Shown: positions 45,435 to 54,319, counted from the first letter of the stretch. The stretch: DNA of 64,000 nt from JAHEEL01 sp942491345 (GCA_942491345.1 CALOAN010000011.1:393117-457116); one strand, 5' to 3'. A program made the numbers and translations. The notes: generated by a model not told the origin, from the letters alone.

Positions 45435-45714
45435 AAAGGCCTCCCACTGCCAAGTACTAGAGGGCGTCACCGAACGTGTCAAGGGCACGAGTTCGCCCGT
45501 CGGGGGTCTCGGGCCTCCGACGCGCTCCACGGACCCGGTGCCCGCAGAGCGCAGCCATCTCGCTTGCCAGCAGATCTCGGCAACACACGATGCCGCCGCC
45601 GGTGCACTGAACCCGTATTCCCCGTCCCAGCACGAGAGATGCGGCTATTCCCGAACCGAGTTTTGCGTTCCTTTGCATCGCCATGACATCCGGCCCGGCG
45701 ATAGAGTCGCAGAC

Positions 45715-46026
45715 ATGGACGTTGCGCTGCTCTACTTCGACGGTTGCCCCAACCACCACGCCACGCTGACGTTGCTCGAAGCGCTGCTCATCGAGGCGGG
45801 GTGGGATGGGGACGTTCGACTCATCAACGTCGACTCCCAGAGCCGAGCCGAAGAACTGAGCTTTCGGGGCTCACCGACCGTGTTGATCAACGGCCGTGAC
45901 CCATTCCGCGACACCGAGGCACCGGTCGGTCTGAGTTGCCGCATCTATGCAACCGATGAGGGCTTCCGAGGAACTCCGCCCGAACCGGAACTCAAGGCCG
46001 CAATCACACGCAGCATGGGTGACTGA
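45715..46026 (+). CDS. Small thioredoxin-fold protein
   Basis: 103 residues from the ATG at 45715. It begins VALLYFDGCPNHHATLTLLEALL, a thioredoxin-like strand-helix with a CxxH instead of CxxC motif, continues to FRGSPTVLINGRDPF (the cis-Pro loop) and has one further Cys in VGLSCRIYA. Similar proteins are often found near metal or mercury genes and are thought to be redox or metal-handling, but function is not proved. It stands between the decarboxylase-like gene and the alcohol dehydrogenase. Confidence 0.8.
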   Translation: MDVALLYFDGCPNHHATLTLLEALLIEAGWDGDVRLINVDSQSRAEELSFRGSPTVLINGRDPFRDTEAPVGLSCRIYATDEGFRGTPPEPELKAAITRSMGD

Positions 46027-46150
46027 CGACCCGCCCATGTCGACACAAATGTGAGGAGCCGAGGAGTGTCCTGTTCGTCGTCAATCTGCCGGTGCGGGCC
46101 ACGACGGCGGCCAGTGCGATAGCTGCCCAGGCAAACAACGCACGGGCTGA

Positions 46151-46261
46151 TCAGGACAAATCCGAGACACACCAAACATCGCCTGAACCGCCGATGACCG
46201 GCTGGGATTCGGCCATCAGCTCTTGCGTTCGATAGCCGAGAGCCTGCCGGTGGTCGGCCAT
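46151..46261 (-). pseudogene. Transposase C-terminal remnant (integrase-core type)
   Basis: A 36-residue frame from the ATG at 46259-46261 reads MADHRQALGYRTQELMAESQ; the HxxALGYRT pattern is the classic end of IS3/IS481-type integrase-core transposases. It is far too short to function. The rest of the 281-base gap 46027-46307 shows nothing recognisable. Confidence 0.4.
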
Positions 46262-46307
46262 GCCATCACGATATCAACCGTCGAGATGTGCCGAAATGGG
46301 CGGGGTT

Positions 46308-47351
46308 TCAGTTGTTAATGAGGACGATTCGGTACCGCGGCATGTTCTGTCTCACCATCTCGATCGCCGTGTTGGCTTGACTCATCGGCATGGTCTCGAT
46401 GAGGGGTGTGACTTCGTGTCGGGAGGCGAAGTCGAGCATGTCGGTGATGTCGCCATGGTTGCCGAGGAACGATCCAGCGATCGAGAGCTGATGCGCTACG
46501 AGATCGACGAGCGGACTGATCGACTCGCCGGAGGCGAGTTTGAGTTCGACGGGTGAGAATGCCGGGAGTACCACGGTTCCGTTTTTCTTCAACGTCATGA
46601 ACAGAGGCCCCCACGCATTGCCGATCGGCGCGGTACACAACAAAGCATCGAACGCGTACTCTGCCCGTTGCATCGCCGCTCGGTCCGAGGTGACAATGAA
46701 ATCGTCAGCACCGAAGCAGCGCGCCTCATCCGCCTTGTCCGGAGATGACGACAACGCGGCAACCTCAAATCCAAGGGCTGAAGCGAACTGAAGAGCGAGA
46801 TGACCCAAACCGCCAATCCCTACCACGCCGACCTTGCAGATCCCTTGGTCAGCGAGTCGGCGCAGCGGCGCGTACACCGTCACCCCGGCACACATCAATA
46901 CAGCCGCCACGTCGGACCGCATCGTTTCTGGGAGCCGATACGCGAACCGTTCATCGACCGTGACCGACGACGAGAACCCACCGTGTGGAGTCCACGTCCC
47001 ACACGCAACGATGTCTAGGCAAAGATGAACCTCGCCGCAGAGGCACCATTCACACTCTTGGCAGCAACGACCCTGCCAACCAATGCCGACACGGTCACCC
47101 ACCGCGAACCGCGTCACACCCACGCCGACCTCGTCGACGCGACCTGCAATCTCATGGCCCGGCACAACCGGAAATGGGAACTCACCGAAATCGTTGTCGA
47201 TCGCATGCACATCGGTATGGCACACCCCGCAATGCGTCACCCCCACACGTACTTCACCAACGCCCAACGAGGGTGCCGCGAACGCGACACGTTCGAGACT
47301 GGCCGCGGCAGTCTTCGCTGCGTAGCCGACGACAGTCAATCCGCCCATCAT
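46308..47351 (-). CDS. Zinc-dependent alcohol dehydrogenase
   Basis: 347 residues. Catalytic zinc ligands in THCGVCHTDVHA and VVPGHEIAGRV; structural zinc Cys cluster in CCQECEWCLCGEVHLC; cofactor site VGVVGIGGLGHLALQFASALG. It belongs to the medium-chain cinnamyl-alcohol/YahK-like branch, usually NADP-dependent aldehyde reductases of broad range. The start is one of two adjacent Met codons. It is divergent from the methyltransferase. Confidence 0.92.
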   Translation of the reverse strand: MMGGLTVVGYAAKTAAASLERVAFAAPSLGVGEVRVGVTHCGVCHTDVHAIDNDFGEFPFPVVPGHEIAGRVDEVGVGVTRFAVGDRVGIGWQGRCCQECEWCLCGEVHLCLDIVACGTWTPHGGFSSSVTVDERFAYRLPETMRSDVAAVLMCAGVTVYAPLRRLADQGICKVGVVGIGGLGHLALQFASALGFEVAALSSSPDKADEARCFGADDFIVTSDRAAMQRAEYAFDALLCTAPIGNAWGPLFMTLKKNGTVVLPAFSPVELKLASGESISPLVDLVAHQLSIAGSFLGNHGDITDMLDFASRHEVTPLIETMPMSQANTAIEMVRQNMPRYRIVLINN

Positions 47352-47557
47352 GACCTCTCGCTCACGCGGGAACGCAACCCAACCCTACCGACCCGCCAGC
47401 ACCGCCGAGCAACCCACGCGACAACCAGCACATGCTCGCCGATGGGTGCCGATATTGCGGGGAGTCGTGATGCTCCGAAGGGGAGCTGGGGGGGAACCGG
47501 TCTTCACACCAACAGAACCACGATGGCAACGACCCGGCAATCGCTACTGTGTTCGCT

Positions 47558-48280
47558 ATGGATCTCGACGATGCTCAAGCAGTCGTGGCTCGGCACGCGT
47601 TGTACGACTACTACGTCAACCACTACCGCGGCATGGAGCGGATGTATTTGGCATCCCTCTTCGAACACCTAGCCGAATACGAACCCACGCGAGTGCTCGA
47701 GATTGGTCCAGGTTGGGGAACGACAGCTGTATGGCTCGTATCTAGAGGCCATGACGTCACGGTGATTGATCTCATGCCGGTTGGAAGACTCATGGCTCAA
47801 AGCCTGGTCGACGAGCTTGGCGTTGCGTACGTTCACTCCGACATCGAGGACGCCGCAGCGCCTGAGAACGCAGACCTCGGAACGTTCGACGTCGTGGTGA
47901 TGACACAGGTGATCCATCATCTGGCATGGCGCCCTGACCGCGCTCTCCGCCATGTCAGGGAGTTGATGAGTGAAGGAGGCATCCTCGTGTCATCTGTGCT
48001 GGATCGGCAGGATTACCCGGATCTGGATTCCGCTTTCGGAGACAACTGGATGGATATTCCAGAATGGCGATCGACCGAACGGTGTGAAGACACTGTGAAG
48101 TGCATGTATACCGAACAGACATTTCGCCAGCTGCTTGGGACCGAGTTCCGAGAAGTTGAAGTGTGGAAGCCAACTGATTCCGCAGTGCTGTTCGCCAAGT
48201 GTTCAAACAGTCCCCGCTCAAGGCTCGGCAGATTGGTTGATGTGGCAAGAGGATTCAAGCCTGTAGGGACTCGACCCTAG
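47558..48280 (+). CDS. SAM-dependent methyltransferase
   Basis: 240 residues from the ATG at 47558 (a GTG 3 codons earlier is possible). Class I methyltransferase: motif I TRVLEIGPGWGTTAVWLV, the acidic loop VTVIDLMP, DIEDAAAPENADL and motif IV-like FDVVVMTQVIHHL. The C-terminal TEFREVEVWKPTDSAVLFAKCS closes the sheet. Substrate unknown. It lies next to insertion-sequence debris. Confidence 0.87.
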   Translation: MDLDDAQAVVARHALYDYYVNHYRGMERMYLASLFEHLAEYEPTRVLEIGPGWGTTAVWLVSRGHDVTVIDLMPVGRLMAQSLVDELGVAYVHSDIEDAAAPENADLGTFDVVVMTQVIHHLAWRPDRALRHVRELMSEGGILVSSVLDRQDYPDLDSAFGDNWMDIPEWRSTERCEDTVKCMYTEQTFRQLLGTEFREVEVWKPTDSAVLFAKCSNSPRSRLGRLVDVARGFKPVGTRP

Positions 48281-48539
48281 ATTCTCGAATCATCGCACCT
48301 CACTCACACCGGCCTGTGTGAGCGCATATCCGGTGTCGCCTCAAGGGGTCATTGCAGCACTTCGCGTGATTTCATTGCCCTTCTTCCGGTCCCTCACGTC
48401 GGGCGTCGAGCCGTCAGGTTGAACAACGTACGAGGTCCATATGCGGAAGTCCGAGCGGAGGTATCTCGGGTCACAGCGGGCGGCTTGTGTATGTAGGAGT
48501 ACACGAGACGCATGTACTCGTAGATATGTGCATCTGTCG

Positions 48540-48606
48540 GCCAAAGTTGGGGATGACATCTGAGACGTTGCGGCGTTGGGTGCGTCAGGCCGAGATCGAT
48601 GAGGGG
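48540..48606 (+). mobile_element. IS3-type OrfA fragment
   Basis: The plus-strand frame reads LGMTSETLRRWVRQAEIDEG, which matches the helix-turn-helix end of IS3-family OrfA proteins (LGxxxETLRxWVRQAE). It abuts the IS110 fragment head-on at about 48606 and is truncated on both sides. Confidence 0.6.
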
Positions 48607-48780
48607 GCACTCCTCTATCTCCCAACCACGCTCCTTGAACTGTGCTGCCCACTGCACCGCACGCAGGTGCCCATCGGTTGTTGCCGCAACCGTGACCGAC
48701 CCGATCTCGGCACCGGCGGCATCGACCGCAACGATTGTGTGGCTCCGCTCTTGGGCATCTGTGCCCAAGGTGACCATCAT
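48598..48780 (-). mobile_element. IS110-type transposase N-terminal fragment
   Basis: About 61 codons from the ATG at 48778-48780: MVTLGTDAQERSHTIVAVDA and SVTVAATTDGHLRAVQWAAQF closely follow the DEDD domain start of actinobacterial IS110 transposases (first catalytic Asp in GTDA). Similarity ends after GWEIEECP where the sequence switches to the IS3 fragment. The surrounding 48281-49067 stretch holds no intact gene. Confidence 0.7.
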
Positions 48781-49067
48781 GGTTCCCGACTCCTCTCCGT
48801 TGTGAGGGATGTTGTCAGGACCGGTCGGTGGGCACGCCTCAGCGCAGGCCGGGAGGTCAATCTCCTATCAAGCCGCGCCGGCCGGTCCACAGCGTCCGAC
48901 GGGTGGCAAAACACACAACAAGCCACACTCGAAAGCGGGCACCGATATGGAGAACAAACCCACCAGATGTCACCAGATCATGACACTGAGCCGACATGGG
49001 CGGCCCGGATCGAGTCGGGGTCGTGGCTGGTTGGTGGCTCCCTACGCATATGATCCGCAAGCGAAGA

Positions 49068-50234
49068 TCAGCTGCGTCGAACCGAGCGGCCCCAGGCAAT
49101 GACGACCCCGCCCGCCGCGACGGCGGCTGCAGCGGAGAGCAGCCACATCAGGTCGTAGGAGCCGGTGCTATCGACGATGGCGCCGAATACCGGAGGGCCG
49201 AGGCCGAGGCCAGTGAGGAATCCGAACAGCACGACTCCGGATGCCCGGCCGGTCGCGGCGACACCGGCTTCGATCATGACCGCGAGCATGCCGACCGAGT
49301 TCCACGAACTCGATCCCAGTGCGATCACGATCGCGGCCGGCCACAGCAACCAGACCGTGATCTGGCCGGAGGCGAAGAACAGTCCGGCAGCGATCAACGA
49401 GAGTACAGCCATCGTGAACAGCGAGCCGCGATACGCCCCGGACCGCTCGGCGTACCGGCTCCAGAGGATCCTGCCCACCACCGCAACCGAGGCGATCACC
49501 GCAACAGCGATTCCGCCCGCGACTGGACTGAGTCCGAGCGTCTCTTCGGCGAAGAGCGGCACGAGGTAAGTCACTGAGCCGGAGAACCCGGATAGGAAGC
49601 CGTAGGCGGCCAGCCACCAGATCGCGGCCGGCAGGCGGGTTCGCCGATCCCCACGGCGACCCGTTGTGCTTTGCGGTGTGGATGGAACCACCCACAGAGC
49701 GGCAAGAGCGAAGATCAGCGGGATGGCTGCAACCACGAGATAGGCGCCCCGCCAGCCAATGGCGACGGCAACCGATGGAACGGTCACGCCCCCGAGGAAG
49801 ATTCCGAACTGGACGCCAGACTGCTTGATTCCCGTGATCAGGCCGCGTTCGCCTACTGGGAGGTCCTCGACGATGAGCTTGTTCGTCGCCGGATTCCCGA
49901 ACGCGTTGGAGAACGCTCCGGTGAGCGCCCCTGCGAGCAGCATCACGTACCCAACGGCTGTCCCGAGGAGGAGAAACGTGGCACCGGCGATCACGAACAA
50001 GGCGACGATCGCTGCCTTACCGCCGATGCGATCCGTGATGCGGCCGGCAACGGGCGACAGCACCGCCGCCGCGATGTTCACCACCGCGAGTACTACGCCG
50101 AGTTCGGCGCGGCTGATCGAAAGGTCGTCGATGATGAACGACGCAAGGATGCCGAGGGACGACGCCGTGAACGTTGCCGCCCCCATGGCAACGAACAACA
50201 GTGAGCTGAAGGCGAACCGGCGCGTGCCAGCCAT
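49068..50234 (-). CDS. MFS transporter, 12 helices
   Basis: 388 residues from the ATG at 50232-50234; a GTG at 50246 and a TTG at 50258 are alternative starts. The loop 2-3 motif reads GRITDRIGGKAAIV and the second-half equivalent is WSRYAERSGAYRGSL. Helix pattern fits the general MFS. GVQFGIFLGGVTVPS contains the central pore segment. Substrate is unknown; the CynX/NreB-like metabolite exporters are possible relatives. It stands just left of the proposed island boundary. Confidence 0.87.
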   Translation of the reverse strand: MAGTRRFAFSSLLFVAMGAATFTASSLGILASFIIDDLSISRAELGVVLAVVNIAAAVLSPVAGRITDRIGGKAAIVALFVIAGATFLLLGTAVGYVMLLAGALTGAFSNAFGNPATNKLIVEDLPVGERGLITGIKQSGVQFGIFLGGVTVPSVAVAIGWRGAYLVVAAIPLIFALAALWVVPSTPQSTTGRRGDRRTRLPAAIWWLAAYGFLSGFSGSVTYLVPLFAEETLGLSPVAGGIAVAVIASVAVVGRILWSRYAERSGAYRGSLFTMAVLSLIAAGLFFASGQITVWLLWPAAIVIALGSSSWNSVGMLAVMIEAGVAATGRASGVVLFGFLTGLGLGPPVFGAIVDSTGSYDLMWLLSAAAAVAAGGVVIAWGRSVRRS

Positions 50235-50451
50235 CGGAGTGGTCACCCACTGATTCAAGCCGTTTCAGTTCCGTCGAGCGCCCGGCACATTCGATCGTTC
50301 GTCCACGCGGCATCCACTGCCGGATTCGCTCATTGGCATCGGGCTTGTGCGCTTCTCTGCAATCGCACGAATCTTGCAGGCGTGGCCCAAGACCCACCAG
50401 GGCTCTCCCTGTGAACGCGCAGTACGCCCTCGGGCGCCGGGTCTCACGCAA

Positions 50452-50493
50452 GCCCCGACCGGGTTTGAACCGGCGCTACCGCCTCGAGAGGAA
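50452..50493 (-). repeat. tRNA-Glu 3'-end-like fragment (candidate attachment site)
   Basis: Read on the minus strand, the segment runs CCTCTCGAGGCGG (3' side of a CTC anticodon arm), TAGC, then a T-arm with GGTTCAAAC and an acceptor end TCGGGGC, as in a tRNA-Glu. The sequence beyond 50493 does not fold into a matching D-arm, so no full tRNA is present. Bases 50452-50481 match 62401-62430 at 29 of 30 positions in the same orientation. The rest of the 447-base gene-free stretch 50235-50681 shows nothing else. Confidence 0.55.
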
Positions 50494-50681
50494 GGTACAG
50501 GCAGTCTCAGCGGTTACGCCCTGACCGGGGCAATCACCTCGAAATCGCCTCTGACGTGGGCTTTCGCTCAGATTCGATCTCCTCGTGCATCTCGGTACAT
50601 TGCGTCGGTTCGCGTCGATTCTGGTCCTGATTTCCAGGGCGTGTTCCAAGCATGCCCGTGGGGGATCCGAATGGCCCGGCG

Positions 50682-51269
50682 TCAGGCTCGCGCGAAGACG
50701 AGGAGTCCTGCGATCTCACCGTCGTCGGCACGGCGGAGTGCTTGGAGGTAGGTGGTTCGCAGTTCGTCGGTATCCGCGTCGAGGTAGGCACCCCACGAGA
50801 ACGGTTCGCCCTTGAGAGATGTAATCAGGTAGTCGGCGGCGATTCGGCCGTGGCGGCCGTTGCCGTTCGGGAACGCGTGAACGGCGACCAGGCGGTGATG
50901 GAATCTCACTGCGATCTCGTCAGGTTCGTAGGTGCCGTACTCGACCCATGCCTTGGTGTCCTCGACCAGATTGCGGATCTCGAGCGGGATCTGTCCCGGC
51001 GCTCTTCCAATGTTGGTTTCCCGGGTGCGGTATTGGCCGGCCCACTCCCAGACCTGGTCGAACATCGCTTGGTGAAGGCGCCGCAGGTACCTGTCATCGA
51101 GGAGAGTGAAGGTTGAGGGCGGTCGACGCAACAACGCCTCGGCAATGCTGCGCTGCTCAGCTTCGAAGAGCTCGCCGCGGGTCGCGATGTACGCCGGAAT
51201 GAGTCCGAGACGGTCCTCTTCGGACAGATGGGTGTGGCCGTCGCCCAGAGGTGCCAGCGGGTCGGTCAT
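50682..51269 (-). CDS. Fic-domain protein, mobile mystery protein B type
   Basis: 195 residues from the ATG at 51267-51269. The Fic core motif reads HAFPNGNGRHGRIAADYL, with the catalytic His and phosphate-binding loop intact but Asn at the place where AMP-transferring Fic proteins carry the metal-binding Asp/Glu. The N-terminal DPLAPLGDGHTHLSEEDR and TRGELFEAEQ match the mobile mystery protein B family, which is found on mobile elements beside an HTH partner. It overlaps that partner gene by 4 bases. A toxin role with altered chemistry is plausible but unproved. Confidence 0.85.
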   Translation of the reverse strand: MTDPLAPLGDGHTHLSEEDRLGLIPAYIATRGELFEAEQRSIAEALLRRPPSTFTLLDDRYLRRLHQAMFDQVWEWAGQYRTRETNIGRAPGQIPLEIRNLVEDTKAWVEYGTYEPDEIAVRFHHRLVAVHAFPNGNGRHGRIAADYLITSLKGEPFSWGAYLDADTDELRTTYLQALRRADDGEIAGLLVFARA

Positions 51270-51736
51270 GGCAAGTTGTTGGTCTCGGTCCACAGTCCCT
51301 TGCGGTCAACGAAGCGCGAGGCGAACTCGTCGAGCTGCGCCGCTTCGTCGTCGACGTTCAGTGCCTGATTCTCGAGTCGACCGTGATGGGCGACGGGCGC
51401 GAGATGTTGGGCGGCCTTCCTCCGGGCTTGCTCCTTGACGGCCTCGTCCAGGCTCCTGCGCGGCTGGAGCACATAGACAAGGTCGCAGTCGAGCGCCTCC
51501 GCGACGCGGCGCAGGGTCCCTAGTGTGATGGTGTCTTGCAGCTCGCTGCGTTCCATCTGAGGGACCCTCTGCTGGCTCACACCGATTCGGGCTGCCAGCT
51601 CAGTGCTGGACATGCCGAGTGCGTCTCTGATTGCTCGTATCCAGCCCTTGTGCGGGCGCGGCTCGTCGGCAAGCGGCCTGAGCCGCAGAAAACGGGCGTC
51701 GAGGCGCCGCCGGGCCTGCACGTTGTCTCTCACCAT
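51266..51736 (-). CDS. HTH protein, mobile mystery protein A type (antitoxin-like)
   Basis: 156 residues from the ATG at 51734-51736. The opening QARRRLDARFLRLRPLADEPRPHKGWIRAIRDALGMS is that of the mobile mystery protein A family, and residues about 35-90 form an XRE-type helix-turn-helix (STELAARIGVSQQRVPQMER). It is coupled to the Fic gene by an ATGA overlap. The AT-rich, dyad-rich region directly upstream suggests autorepression. Confidence 0.87.
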   Translation of the reverse strand: MVRDNVQARRRLDARFLRLRPLADEPRPHKGWIRAIRDALGMSSTELAARIGVSQQRVPQMERSELQDTITLGTLRRVAEALDCDLVYVLQPRRSLDEAVKEQARRKAAQHLAPVAHHGRLENQALNVDDEAAQLDEFASRFVDRKGLWTETNNLP

Positions 51737-51825
51737 AGACGTACAATACAAGAAATTTATTGTAGATACAACTTATTGCTACAAGCTATTTCCTGTAGTA
51801 CATTGCCGTATCTACAAACTATGCC
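51737..51825. promoter_or_regulatory. AT-rich control region with dyads upstream of the HTH-Fic pair
   Basis: About 90 bases that are strikingly AT-rich for this genome. They hold a perfect palindrome TTGTAGATACAA (51760-51771), an inverted pair CTACA (51779-51783) / TGTAG (51794-51798) and further TACAA repeats (51742-51751, 51811-51816). The repeated TACAA/TTGTA half-sites look like operators for the adjacent HTH protein. Confidence 0.6.
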
Positions 51826-51865
51826 TTGTGTCCCGATCGGTGGCTTGCCCGACAACGACGTAACG

Positions 51866-52630
51866 CTACACCCCTCCTTCGTCGCCGGACGTGGCGTCTT
51901 GGTCTCGAGCGTCGCTCTCAGTGGCTGCCGGAGGTACGGATCGCATGCCCTCTTCTCCCCCGGTGCTGGTGAAGAGCGCGAACCTCGGCCTCCGTCCTCG
52001 AGTCATGGTGTCGGCTCTCCACCCAACAGCGCTCTCGACGTTGCTCACCCCGAGGACTCTGCCGACGAGCCTCTCCAACCGGACCGCCTCTCGCCGTTGG
52101 GCGACGACACCGTTCAGGGTGACGACGCCTTGACTCACCGAGACGTCGATATCGTCTGAATCAAGACCGAGGACTTGGTCGATCACGCAGGTGCGGATCT
52201 CCGCTCCGATGTCGGCGTCGGATCGAGCGAGGGCGGCGACGACGTCGCTACGCGAAATGATGCCCTCGAGAGCGAACCCATCCCCGACAACGACCAGGCG
52301 TCGTACCCGTGCCTTTTCCATCAGTCGGGCCGCCTTGGCCAAAGGATCGTCCCGGCGAAGCCCCAACACATCCCGGCTCATCAGGTCGGCCACGGTCGCC
52401 GATGGCCAGTCGCGGGGACGGTGTTTGGCGTCGATCTCGGCTGGGTCTGCGACGACGGCACGGTGCAGCAGGTCGGCCTCGGTGAGGATCCCGACCACGC
52501 AACCCTCCCCGTCGACGACCGGCAGCCCGCTGACCCCGATATCACGCATGATTCTTGCCGCGACCGTCGCCGATGCTTCAGGCCATACAGTCACGACGTG
52601 TTCGGTCATTGCCTCTTCAACGGTGTGCAT
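51866..52630 (-). CDS. CBS-domain pair with C-terminal BON domain
   Basis: 254 residues from the ATG at 52628-52630, with a GGAGG ribosome site. Two CBS motifs at about residues 1-60 (VEEAMTEHVVTVWPEASATVAARIM, VVGILTEADLLHRA) and 80-140 (VADLMSRDVLGLRRDD, ALEGIISRSDVVAAL) form an adenosyl-nucleotide sensing pair. A BON domain follows at about 150-210 (VSQGVVTLNGVVAQRREAVRLERLV). The last 45 residues are polar. This domain order is common in stress clusters with universal stress proteins. It lies downstream of the two zinc-finger genes. Confidence 0.88.
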   Translation of the reverse strand: MHTVEEAMTEHVVTVWPEASATVAARIMRDIGVSGLPVVDGEGCVVGILTEADLLHRAVVADPAEIDAKHRPRDWPSATVADLMSRDVLGLRRDDPLAKAARLMEKARVRRLVVVGDGFALEGIISRSDVVAALARSDADIGAEIRTCVIDQVLGLDSDDIDVSVSQGVVTLNGVVAQRREAVRLERLVGRVLGVSNVESAVGWRADTMTRGRRPRFALFTSTGGEEGMRSVPPAATESDARDQDATSGDEGGV

Positions 52631-52702
52631 CGTGACCTCCTTGCACGGTCTCATCGAATTGCCGCTCGCTCGCCACGGGTTCGGTGCGCCGGTCGCCGCC
52701 GC

Positions 52703-53017
52703 TCATCCTGCGCACTCCCGACATACGGTGGTGGTGGGCACAGCGTCAAGACGCTCCGCGGCGATTACTGCGCCGCAGGCCATGCACCACCCGTAATTGC
52801 CCGACTCGATTCGTTCCAAGGCGTCGCGGGTTGCCGCAAGGCGAACTTCGATTGAATCGGCCTGGATCGCTGCCTCGTCGTCGGTGACATCGTGCGGCTC
52901 GTAGTCGGAACGACTTGTTGCTGCGGCCCGCAGCTCCTCGAGCAAAACCGCATATCGGTCACTCTCAGCGATGAGTCGACTCTGGAGCTGGAACTCAGAA
53001 CTCGAGTAGACCCTCAT
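52703..53017 (-). CDS. Small DksA/TraR-type zinc-finger protein (second)
   Basis: 104 residues from the ATG at 53015-53017. An N-terminal coiled region (ESDRYAVLLEELRAAATS) leads to a zinc finger CMACGAVIAAERL ... VCREC (CxxC-x17-CxxC) with the family pattern GNYGWCMACG. DksA/TraR proteins bind RNA polymerase in its secondary channel; such short ones lack the long DksA coiled coil. The ATG overlaps the stop of the upstream finger-protein gene by 4 bases. Confidence 0.88.
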   Translation of the reverse strand: MRVYSSSEFQLQSRLIAESDRYAVLLEELRAAATSRSDYEPHDVTDDEAAIQADSIEVRLAATRDALERIESGNYGWCMACGAVIAAERLDAVPTTTVCRECAG

Positions 53018-53484
53018 CGCCCTGCCCCCGCAGCCAGCATGCCCGGCAACGCCGACGATCGGCTCTGTTCTCCGCCGGCTGACGTGGGGTCCCTGTCGAC
53101 ACGCCAGGTGCGTTGAGATGATCGGTCGCTGCAGGCAACACACGTCGCTGTGGCCGGCAACACCCGAAGCCGTTCTATCGGGATCCGGCTGCCACAGACC
53201 GTGCAGCAGCCGAAGGTTCCGTCGGCGACCCGAGCCAAGGCCCGGTCGACTTCCCACAGTCGCTGCTCGGCCCGCTGCACCAGCATCAGCGCAGCCGCTG
53301 CATCGAAGTCCACAGATGGGTCATCGTGGTCGAACAGGTCACTGCGATCTCGCTCGTTCAATGCATCGACGACCTCTCTTCGCAAGGCCTCGGCGCGCCG
53401 CGAGATCGATGCTCGGCGGGCCAGCAGAAGATCGACAAGGCCGCCAACAGTCTTCGGTGCGAATCGGTTAGGGGAAACGAGCAT
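53014..53484 (-). CDS. DksA/TraR-type zinc-finger protein (first), behind a manganese riboswitch
   Basis: 156 residues. The coiled segment ARRASISRRAEALRREVVDAL and EQRLWEVDRALARVADGTFGC lead to the zinc finger CCTVCGSRIPIERLRVLPATATCVAC. A Ser/Gly-rich tail follows. It is 36 bases downstream of a yybP-ykoY-type leader, and translation is coupled to the second finger gene. Control of an RNA-polymerase-binding factor by manganese would be unusual; the link is inferred from position. Confidence 0.87.
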   Translation of the reverse strand: MLVSPNRFAPKTVGGLVDLLLARRASISRRAEALRREVVDALNERDRSDLFDHDDPSVDFDAAAALMLVQRAEQRLWEVDRALARVADGTFGCCTVCGSRIPIERLRVLPATATCVACSDRSSQRTWRVDRDPTSAGGEQSRSSALPGMLAAGAGR

Positions 53485-53520
53485 TGCGGACTCCTGACCT
53501 TCGTGGGACGTTCATCGTCT

Positions 53521-53613
53521 ATCGCGAAGGTCTCTCCCGCCCCGAGAAGGGGCCAGCATGCCGGGCCTTGCGGCCGTATTGACGGCTCTGCTTGTTGCGG
53601 GATACTCCCCTTG
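53521..53613 (-). promoter_or_regulatory. yybP-ykoY-type manganese riboswitch (leftward)
   Basis: On the minus strand the conserved blocks of the motif occur in order: AAGGGGAGTA, then CCGTCAATACGG, a GCATGCTGG strand closing the third stem, and GGGAGAGACCTT. The stem AGCA/TGCT is retained. The sequence aligns block for block with 54189-54279 on the other strand. A TATATC element just upstream (53622-53627) could be the -10 box. The reader gene is the first DksA/TraR-type protein. Confidence 0.82.
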
Positions 53614-53767
53614 TACCCCAGATATACCACGATGGAGGTGCCCTGCCTAGGGCTCACTGGCCAGACCATGTCGGGTATGGCGAGATCCAACGCATCGACG
53701 CATCGACCCGTGTTCGCTGCGGTCCTCATCGGCGAGATCGGCGCCGTGTGGTGCCGTCTTCGAGGAG

Positions 53768-54025
53768 GTGCGGCAGGTGCGTCAGATTCGCGACGCCGTC
53801 CATGTCGATGCCTCGCCCGAAGAGCTGCGGTCATGGCTGGCGGGGCTCGCCGACCCCTACACCGATTGGCACCCGGATCACGTCTCTGCCGAGTGGGTTG
53901 AGGGTGAACCGAATGGGGTCGGATCAATCCTCGAGGCTGCGGAGTGCATCGGCGGTCACAAGGAGACGCTCCGCTTTGTGGTGACGGATATCGATGCTGC
54001 ACATCTGAGTTCGGGTCGCATTTGA
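53768..54025 (+). pseudogene. SRPBCC (polyketide cyclase-like) fragment
   Basis: About 85 codons from a GTG-type start with a GAGGAG site. VDASPEELRSWLAGLADPYTDWHPDHVSAEWVEGE and the ETLRFVVTDID segment match the N-terminal half of SRPBCC lipid-binding proteins; the frame then ends early (LSSGRI) and no C-terminal helix follows. It lies between the two divergent riboswitches. Apart from it and the leaders, 53485-54319 shows no gene. Confidence 0.55.
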
Positions 54026-54188
54026 GATCCGCCGGATCGTGAGCCCACGACCGAGCCGATTCGGAGGACAACTCGATTCCCCTTCTTCCCTGCTCACCGC
54101 CTGGGAAAGGCTTCGGAAACCGCGCCTATTGCGCCGCGCGAGACTCCCGACATCTAGACACGCCATTGCGTTCCTGATATACCTTGAA

Positions 54189-54279
54189 GTGAAGGGGAGT
54201 ATCCCCAAAACCAGCACGCCGTCAATACGGCCTCCGAGCCCGGTGTGCTGGGCCTCTCCGGGGCGGGAGAGACCTTCAC
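54189..54279 (+). promoter_or_regulatory. yybP-ykoY-type manganese riboswitch (rightward)
   Basis: The closing stem GTGAAGG/CCTTCAC is perfect. Within it are GGGGAGTATCCCC, then CCAGCAC paired with GTGCTGG, the loop CCGTCAATACGG and the terminal GGCGGGAGAGACC. These are the invariant blocks of the yybP-ykoY family, whose known ligand is Mn2+. It precedes a short frameshifted gene, two universal stress proteins and a P-type ATPase, in line with a metal-export operon. Confidence 0.87.
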
Positions 54280-54319
54280 GAGGAAATGAAGTGTCCTCCC
54301 GAGGTCTCCGGAGGCCGCA

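Noticed and set aside
45457..45684. Minus-strand frame of about 75 codons upstream of the decarboxylase-like gene
   Set aside because: It is in the right direction and 22 bases from that gene, but has no recognised motif and no clear ribosome site; kept out as unsupported.
50452..50535. Complete tRNA gene
   Set aside because: The T-arm and 3' acceptor strand are convincing, and a GCCCCGG lies about 80 bases away, but the D-arm and anticodon stem do not fold, so only a 3' fragment is called.
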